Of a stretch of DNA of 10,761 bases, positions 5,959-10,761 are shown in pieces (position 1 is the first letter of the stretch; every line of letters starts with the position of its first letter). The position numbers were made by a program, and so were the translations under genes. The notes under the pieces are model-generated. The model had not been told where the DNA came from. It saw nothing but the letters and a program-made list of their open reading frames with translations, and ran no database searches. The stretch is from Candidatus Zixiibacteriota bacterium (GTDB taxonomy: Bacteria > Zixibacteria > MSB-5A5 > GN15 > PGXB01): contig CP070766.1 of NCBI GenBank assembly GCA_020345705.1, forward strand, positions 1,796,699 to 1,807,459, given 5' to 3'.

Positions 5959-6746
5959 AACAGCACCTCCCCGATATTATATACCGGTCCCTCCCGGCAG
6001 ACTCTGGTATATCCGCCGGCCGCCAGCGGACGAATGCACCCAAGGCAGACACCGAGCCCGCACGGCATGGGCGCTTCAAGTGACAACTGCCCGGGCATCC
6101 GCAATTCCCCCGCAAGCCTATCCACAGCTTTCAGCATCCCCTCGGGACCGCAGGCGTAGATGCGAAACTTACCATCGGCGGTTGCGATTTTATCGCGAAT
6201 GGCATCGGTCACGACACCCTTGAAGCCCAGCGTGCCATCCTCGGTCGCGGGCAGCAATTTAAGCCCGAGTTTTTTGATTCTCCTTATGTCCACCAGATCC
6301 GCGCCCGAAGCACCGCCATAGAAAAAGAGTAGTTTTGTCTTGTCGAATCTTTTCTCGAGCAGCTTTTTGGCGAGCAGATAGATGGGCGGCATTCCGATTC
6401 CGCCCGCCGCCAGTATCGCCGTTTCCCGTGTGGAGGGAAGATTGAAGCCATTGCCCAACGGCCCCAGAACACTCAGACTGTCACCGTTCCTGAGCCCGGC
6501 CAGAAGTGCCGTTCCCCTCCCCAACACTTTGAATATGATACTGATCGACTTCTCGCCCGGATTGATATCGTAAACCGAAAAAGCCCGTCGGAAAAAGACG
6601 TCAGTTCTGGGGATCTTCACATGAATAAACCGACCCGGCTTGACGGCACCGGCCTTGGAAAAGGGAGCCAGATCGATCACATAGTTGTCCCTGCCCAAAT
6701 CGGTTTTCTTGATTATATTTAGATTCTCGACTACTATCCTGCTCAT
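5955..6746 (-). CDS. pyrK: Dihydroorotate dehydrogenase class 1B, electron transfer subunit
   Basis: The iron-sulfur flavoprotein that takes electrons from PyrD and reduces NAD+, forming a PyrD2-PyrK2 complex. Of its 263 residues the first 100 or so form the FAD-binding barrel with the RRAFSVYD motif and GPLGNGF. The NAD-binding part follows with LAAGGIGMPPIYLLAK and YACGPEGML. The C-terminus carries the 2Fe-2S ligands Cys229, Cys234, Cys237 and Cys250 (C-X4-C-X2-C-X12-C) in PMPCGLGVCLGC and RVCREGPV. The domain order is the same as in ferredoxin reductase-like PyrK of Gram-positive bacteria. Its ATG overlaps the stop of the TPR-TonB lipoprotein gene (ATGA) and its own TGA overlaps the pyrD start, so expression is tied to both. 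The gene order K-D-F is also common elsewhere. Confidence 0.95.
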   Translation of the reverse strand: MSRIVVENLNIIKKTDLGRDNYVIDLAPFSKAGAVKPGRFIHVKIPRTDVFFRRAFSVYDINPGEKSISIIFKVLGRGTALLAGLRNGDSLSVLGPLGNGFNLPSTRETAILAAGGIGMPPIYLLAKKLLEKRFDKTKLLFFYGGASGADLVDIRRIKKLGLKLLPATEDGTLGFKGVVTDAIRDKIATADGKFRIYACGPEGMLKAVDRLAGELRMPGQLSLEAPMPCGLGVCLGCIRPLAAGGYTRVCREGPVYNIGEVLL

Positions 6747-8827
6747 CTCAGGCTCGAGGGTAGCTTGATTTCATACTTGTAAACGAACCAGGTGTCAATC
6801 AGCTCGGGCGGTATCCAAAACGTCGGAAAATGCGCCGAGAGAACCACCTCGATAGCCTCTTCGTTCAGTTCTTCGGATTGCGTCGGATTCATCAGCTTAT
6901 AATCAGCAACGTCCCCGAAAGCGTCGATTCTCACCTGGAAATAGAGAAATCCTTCAAACTCATATGAATAAGCCGCCGGGGGATACCTGAATTCCCGATC
7001 AAAGCGCTCCGGTGGCTGGCCGACCTCCCATATGCTGTTACCATCCTCGTTTATGAAGTACCGCTCCTCGGGCGTCAAATATCTCTGTTCTGTCGTATCC
7101 GTTACGTCACCGGTTGAATCCGCCATGGCCAAGAGACTGTCGGGGCTTTCTTCGTCATCGGAACGGGCAAATTTCGGCTTCGCCGCCAGTTTCTTGCTGG
7201 CCGCCCTGCCGAATTCAGTTCTGGGGAATGAATCGGCGAAGTACGCGTAGGAGAAGTACAGCGACGAATCCTCAGGACTGTCATAAGTCTCAGTTAACCA
7301 CAAGAGGGTGTACTTGGCCTGGTTGTTAATCTCCGCTCTCGGGAAGCTGTCCGCAACAAAGGCATAATAATATCTGGCAGAGTCTACATTCTCTTCTTTC
7401 AGGAGGAAATTCTCGGCTTTTCGGTAGTACGCCTCGGCGTAACCGGAATCGGCAATGGTTCCGGCCAGCCCGAGCAGGCCGATGGCTTCCGGGAGGTAGT
7501 CGGATTTCGGATAGTCCTTCAGAACCCGCCGCAGGGTTGAGTCATATGCCAGCGTGTCCGAATAGTAATCTCTTTGCATCATGGCGACGGCAATTATGGC
7601 TTTCGGGGCAAGATACGATTCGGGAAACTTGTCAATGATATATTCGAATTCCTGCAGGGCTGAATCCGGTTTGCCGAGCTGGGTTAAATACAATTCCGCG
7701 AGCAGATATTGAGTCTCGGCGGCCCGGTCGATTTCATCTTCCGTGGCCGTGGTATCAAGTTCCCTGCGATCTAGGTACTGCTCAAGTTTGCCGATATCGG
7801 AGGAACGCTGAAGCGCGTCCTGGTAAATATCACTCGCTGAGCCGCCACCTTTGGCGGCATCGTAATATGCTTTAGCTTTTTTGTAATCCTCGTACTCGTA
7901 CTGGCTTATCAAACCCAGGAAATAGTTGGCCTGGGCGGCCGCCGGGTGGCGAGGGTGTTCTATCGTGATCTGCTCATAAACACCCTCCGCCAATCCGACA
8001 TCGCCATCCCACTCATACCCCAGTCCTATCATCAATCTCACCTGCGCCAGAGAATCAAAATAAATCTCATCCTCCGCCAGTTTGTCAAAATATTCCATAC
8101 CGGTCTCGATGTCATTCATCAAATAGTGACATTCTCCAATCCTGAAGTTCACCCGATACTTATCATCAGTGGATAATGCATAATCAAATGTCTCCATGTA
8201 ATTATCGAGCGCCTTCTTGTAACGGAAGCGATTGAAATACCCGTCAGCGATGTAAATCTGAGCGATAATTTCTTCTTCATCGTTACCAAGCGAATCAACC
8301 AGGGAGGCGAAGTACGGCTCGGCCTCGTCATACTTCTTCTCTTCGAAATAATATTCGCCCAGTGCAAGCGCCGCCTGCCCCTTGATTTCTTTCTCTTTGC
8401 TTTCCAGGAAAAGCAGCTCAAACAGCTCCATCGCCGAGGCTTCCTCGTCCAGCTTCAGTTTTGTCTTGGCCAGATAAAGTCTGGCGTCCTTGTAATATTT
8501 CGAATCGGGGAAGTTGGCGATCAACTCACGAAACCTCTTCTCCGCTTTGGTGTAACTCTCAGTATAGAAATGCGAGACCCCGTTAACGTACAGGGCATCA
8601 TCATACCATTTGGAGTTGGGATGTTTTTCAATGACCTTATCGGACTTCTCAATCGCTTTCTTGTAGTCGCCGGCTCCGACCTTTTTGACATTGCGGCCCG
8701 CTTCCTTTCTTCTCGACTCGGCCTGCTTGAAGTACTTGCGAGCATGGTAGAACGTGTTGTAGTAAACACAGCCCAGCGACAGGGCGAGCAGCAACGACAA
8801 TGAAATTATTTTAGTGAGCCGACTCAT
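6743..8827 (-). CDS. TPR lipoprotein with C-terminal TonB-type domain
   Basis: A 694-residue envelope protein. The N-terminus is a lipoprotein signal with lipobox LSLGC, the lipidated Cys being residue 20, followed by VYYNTFYHARKYFKQAE. About residues 50-555 are stacked tetratricopeptide repeats of the BamD/YbgF kind (AIEKSDKVIEKHPNSKWYDD, AEKRFRELIANFPDSKYY, ALQEFEYIIDKFPESYLAPK and others). A linker rich in Asp, Ser and Thr follows (about 555-610). The last 80 residues read as a TonB C-terminal domain (EGFLYFQVRIDAFGDV, then TQSEELNEEAIEVV). A TPR lipoprotein fused to a TonB-like end suggests a periplasmic assembly or transport adaptor, but no substrate can be read from the sequence. It starts inside the end of the radical SAM gene (17-base overlap) without a visible Shine-Dalgarno site, and its stop overlaps pyrK by four bases. 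The start is supported by the perfect lipoprotein signal. Confidence 0.88.
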   Translation of the reverse strand: MSRLTKIISLSLLLALSLGCVYYNTFYHARKYFKQAESRRKEAGRNVKKVGAGDYKKAIEKSDKVIEKHPNSKWYDDALYVNGVSHFYTESYTKAEKRFRELIANFPDSKYYKDARLYLAKTKLKLDEEASAMELFELLFLESKEKEIKGQAALALGEYYFEEKKYDEAEPYFASLVDSLGNDEEEIIAQIYIADGYFNRFRYKKALDNYMETFDYALSTDDKYRVNFRIGECHYLMNDIETGMEYFDKLAEDEIYFDSLAQVRLMIGLGYEWDGDVGLAEGVYEQITIEHPRHPAAAQANYFLGLISQYEYEDYKKAKAYYDAAKGGGSASDIYQDALQRSSDIGKLEQYLDRRELDTTATEDEIDRAAETQYLLAELYLTQLGKPDSALQEFEYIIDKFPESYLAPKAIIAVAMMQRDYYSDTLAYDSTLRRVLKDYPKSDYLPEAIGLLGLAGTIADSGYAEAYYRKAENFLLKEENVDSARYYYAFVADSFPRAEINNQAKYTLLWLTETYDSPEDSSLYFSYAYFADSFPRTEFGRAASKKLAAKPKFARSDDEESPDSLLAMADSTGDVTDTTEQRYLTPEERYFINEDGNSIWEVGQPPERFDREFRYPPAAYSYEFEGFLYFQVRIDAFGDVADYKLMNPTQSEELNEEAIEVVLSAHFPTFWIPPELIDTWFVYKYEIKLPSSLR

Positions 8828-9725
8828 AACTCATATACTGAATAAATCCGTTCTTCAAACCTGCGTCATGGAAAGCGTCAACAGCGCGCTGAAATTCCTT
8901 AACCGTGACTCTCCGGCTGATGGTCTTGTCCTCGGTTGCCTTATATGCCGGAAAGTACTGACTCATCAACGATATATATACATCTTTTGACACTTTGTCC
9001 GCCAAAAATCTGAATATTCCCGCCGATCCGGAGAGATTCCCCGGCAACACCAGATGCCGCACAAAAATCCCCCTCCGGGCCAGCCCCCGGTCATCAATCA
9101 CCAGATCACCGACCTGGGCGTGCATCTCGGCGACAGCCGCCCGGCTGACATCGACGTAACCTTCGCAGCCGGAGTAATTCTTCGCCATTTCGGTGTCGTC
9201 ATATCGCATGTCCACCAGGTACACGTCTATTATACCGTCAAGAAGCCTTAAAATTTCAAGCTTTTGGAACCCCGAGCAGTTGTACACAATCGGCAGATCC
9301 AGACTTGCGTCCTTCGCGCGACCAAGGGCCATCAAGATCATTGGAAGCATATGATCCGGGGTAACGAAATTTATGTTCTCAGCCCCTCTTTGCTGAAGCT
9401 CAAGCATCATATCGCAGCATTCATCAATCGAAACGACGCTTCCCGTCCCCATCTGTGAGATCGGATAATTCTGGCAATACCTACATGACAACGAGCAGTT
9501 CGACAGAAAGATCGTCCCGGAACCGCCACCCCCGGAGAGCGGGGGTTCTTCACCAAAGTGGAGATTATAACTGGCGACCCTCAGGTCGGCAGTGCTCCGG
9601 CAATTTCCAAGCTCCCCCTCGAACCTGTTCACCGCGCAATCGTTGGGGCAAATTCGGCAGCAATCAAGAGTCCTGTGCAGCTTTTGCCCGAGCTTGAAGA
9701 TATCGTCGGGAGAGACTTTTCTCAT
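8811..9725 (-). CDS. Radical SAM protein of the COG1313 (PflX-like) family
   Basis: The 304-residue protein carries the radical SAM motif Cys77-X3-Cys81-X2-Cys84 in FLSNCSLSCRYCQNYPIS, which binds the 4Fe-4S cluster that cleaves S-adenosylmethionine. Ahead of it is the family's Cys-rich N-terminus, CCRICPNDCAVNR (Cys22, 23, 26, 30) and GNCR (Cys42), possibly a second metal site. Also typical are HFGEEPPLSG, GSGTIF, GAENINFVTPDHMLP, LPIVYNCSGFQKLE, LLDGIIDVYLVDMRY, VRHLVLPGN and LMSQYFPAYKA. This matches the family related to pyruvate formate-lyase activating enzyme but usually found without a PFL; its substrate is not known. No glycyl radical enzyme gene lies in the window. Its ATG overlaps the sirtuin stop by four bases (ATGA). 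The product is probably cytoplasmic and oxygen-sensitive. Confidence 0.9.
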   Translation of the reverse strand: MRKVSPDDIFKLGQKLHRTLDCCRICPNDCAVNRFEGELGNCRSTADLRVASYNLHFGEEPPLSGGGGSGTIFLSNCSLSCRYCQNYPISQMGTGSVVSIDECCDMMLELQQRGAENINFVTPDHMLPMILMALGRAKDASLDLPIVYNCSGFQKLEILRLLDGIIDVYLVDMRYDDTEMAKNYSGCEGYVDVSRAAVAEMHAQVGDLVIDDRGLARRGIFVRHLVLPGNLSGSAGIFRFLADKVSKDVYISLMSQYFPAYKATEDKTISRRVTVKEFQRAVDAFHDAGLKNGFIQYMSYESAH

Positions 9726-10456
9726 TTCTTCAGGCTCTCCACAATGGCTGGCATAATCTCACCGGCCTTGCCGTGAAAGGCCCAGTCGGTGAACTCCGTG
9801 ATCGGCGTCGGCTCGAGATTAACCTCGACCAGGAAAGCCCCATTACTCTTGGCCGTCAGCGGAATCGAGGCTGCCGGGTGAACCACCGCCGACGTCCCTA
9901 CCGACAGAAAAAGCTCCGCCCTGGCCGAGGCATCAAAAGCTCTGTTGAGAGCATCCGGGGGAAGCAGTTCCCCGAACCAGACAACGTCGGGTCGGATTTT
10001 GCCGCCGCACTCGCAGGCCGGAAGCTGGTTTGACTCAAGATCAATATCCTCGGTGAAAGGCCTCCCGCAAGCAAAGCATTTGTTCAGCGAGATATTGCCG
10101 TGGAGCTCAAGAATGTTCTTGGAGCCGGCCTGCCTGTGAAGGCCATCTATATTTTGAGTTATCAGCGTAAAGTCATCATATAGCTTTTCCATCTCCACCA
10201 GCGCCGCATGAGCCGGATTCGGCTTTACCGTGCTCATTAGTTGCCGGCGATGCATATACCACTCCCACACAAGCTCAGGATTTCTCATGAAGGCGTCGAC
10301 GGTAGCCAGCTCTTCCGCACGAAATTTCGACCAGAGGCCCTCTTCCCCTCTGAAAGTCGGTACGCCCGATTCAGCCGAAATTCCCGCCCCGGTCAGGACC
10401 GCCACCTTCCGCGCCGATTTCAATACCTTTTGCAGTTCTGGAGATATCTCAATCAT
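9722..10456 (-). CDS. cobB: Sir2-family NAD-dependent protein deacylase
   Basis: Removes acyl groups from lysine with consumption of NAD+, giving nicotinamide and O-acyl-ADP-ribose. The 244-residue length is the usual bacterial size. Motifs in order: LTGAGISAESGVPTFRG for NAD, TQNIDGLH, catalytic His119 in LELHG, zinc ligands Cys127, Cys130, Cys148 and Cys150 (C-X2-C, then C-X-C), and SVGTSAVVHPAAS. Tyr67 and Arg70 in WYMHRR reproduce the Y-X2-R pair of class III (SIRT5/CobB) enzymes, which binds the carboxylate of succinyl- or malonyl-lysine, so desuccinylase activity is likely besides deacetylation. It is the first gene of the six-gene operon. No clear Shine-Dalgarno site precedes its ATG, and a T/A-rich box (TATTTTATAGAT) runs straight up to it, so a very short leader is possible. 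Confidence 0.93.
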   Translation of the reverse strand: MIEISPELQKVLKSARKVAVLTGAGISAESGVPTFRGEEGLWSKFRAEELATVDAFMRNPELVWEWYMHRRQLMSTVKPNPAHAALVEMEKLYDDFTLITQNIDGLHRQAGSKNILELHGNISLNKCFACGRPFTEDIDLESNQLPACECGGKIRPDVVWFGELLPPDALNRAFDASARAELFLSVGTSAVVHPAASIPLTAKSNGAFLVEVNLEPTPITEFTDWAFHGKAGEIMPAIVESLKK

Positions 10457-10539
10457 ATCTATAAAATACGAAATTCGTCCCCCCGGGGAAACTTCTATTT
10501 ATGGTTTGTTTTGCCCCCGTGAGTAAGTAAATTTGCCAT
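10457..10539. promoter_or_regulatory. Divergent intergenic region with probable promoters for both sides
   Basis: These 83 bases separate the operon start on the minus strand from a plus-strand gene at 10540, so promoters for both must lie here or in the flanking genes. On the minus strand a TATTTTATAGAT box adjoins the sirtuin ATG. Two small inverted repeats are seen on the plus strand, ACGAA-A-TTCGT at about 10467-10477 and TCCCC-CC-GGGGA at about 10478-10489, which could be operators. No -35/-10 pair of good quality was found on either strand, so exact promoters are not assigned. Confidence 0.4.
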
Positions 10540-10761
10540 ATGGGCAAGAAAATCCTGTTCGCACTGCTCGCCCTTCTGATTATCCTGATAATTCTGGAAG
10601 GGGTCGCCCGCCTTGTGGAAACACATATTACCCGCTCGGTCAGCGGCCTGGAGCCAAATCGCGGCTGGCAGACGGAGTTTTTCAAATCATTTCTGGACTG
10701 GCATGAGCCCGACCCCGACCTCCTATGGCAATTCAAAGCCAACCTGGACAATCCTCTAATC
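10540..10761 (+). CDS. N-terminal part of a membrane-anchored protein, probably SGNH/GDSL hydrolase (cut by window edge)
   Basis: ATG at 10540 opens a frame of 74 codons without a stop to the right edge; an in-frame TAA at 10528 excludes a longer start. The first 20 residues are a strong hydrophobic segment after two Lys (MGKKILFALLALLIILIILE), a signal anchor or signal peptide, followed by VARLVETH. Farther on is EPDPDLLWQFKANLDNPLI. In many bacterial SGNH/GDSL hydrolases a hydrophobic N-terminus of this type precedes a (P)DPDLLWxxKPN-like segment leading into the catalytic domain, so I suggest that family. The Gly-Asp-Ser motif itself would be beyond the window. The ribosome site is weak. 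The gene is divergent from the sirtuin operon. Confidence 0.65.
   Translation, partial: MGKKILFALLALLIILIILEGVARLVETHITRSVSGLEPNRGWQTEFFKSFLDWHEPDPDLLWQFKANLDNPLI

Noticed and set aside
8811..9725. Calling the radical SAM gene a pyruvate formate-lyase activator
   Set aside because: It has the Cys-rich N-terminus and the later motifs of COG1313, and no glycyl radical enzyme lies in the window.
10449..10751. Minus-strand frame of 100 codons at the right edge
   Set aside because: The opposite strand has a better candidate with a hydrophobic anchor and a family-like motif, and the minus frame would overlap the sirtuin start and has no known domain.

Overview
The window looks like chromosomal housekeeping DNA from an uncultured Gram-negative bacterium. 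Three things suggest this: signal-peptide beta-barrel proteins, a lipoprotein ending in a TonB-type domain, and roughly even base composition. The TPR lipoproteins, the cohesin-like secreted protein and the small barrel proteins remind me of the FCB group, Zixibacteria-like lineages in particular. That placement is from memory of protein style and is not proven by anything in the window. I see no CRISPR array, IS element, tRNA, rRNA or prophage gene.

Left part, plus strand: the 3' end of a TPR-repeat gene (1-800), a secreted cohesin-fold-like protein (837-1412), then a strong intrinsic terminator. From there to about 10456 every gene lies on the minus strand. Read in increasing coordinates these are a stand-alone RecB/Cas4/AddB-type Fe-S nuclease (1447-2673, with its own promoter), two tandem paralogous beta-barrel outer-membrane proteins (2797-3390 and 3545-4129, each followed by its own hairpin terminator), and a six-gene operon. 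In transcription order the operon is Sir2 deacylase, COG1313/PflX-type radical SAM protein, TPR-TonB lipoprotein, pyrK, pyrD and pyrF. A divergent plus-strand gene, probably a membrane-anchored SGNH-type hydrolase, starts at 10540 and runs off the right edge.

The six operon genes all overlap (4, 17, 4, 4 and 1 nt), so they are very probably co-transcribed and translationally coupled. PyrD and PyrK together form the NAD-linked class 1B dihydroorotate dehydrogenase, and PyrF performs the last step of UMP synthesis. The three upstream genes have no known link to pyrimidine synthesis, and this linkage is the most unusual aspect of the window. I found no clear case for a completely new system. The best leads are the operon composition, the fused TPR-TonB lipoprotein, a terminator built from the last codons of the convergent nuclease gene, an atypical active-site loop in PyrD, and a structured inverted repeat between pyrF and the barrel genes.

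There is no gene-free stretch longer than about 150 bases.
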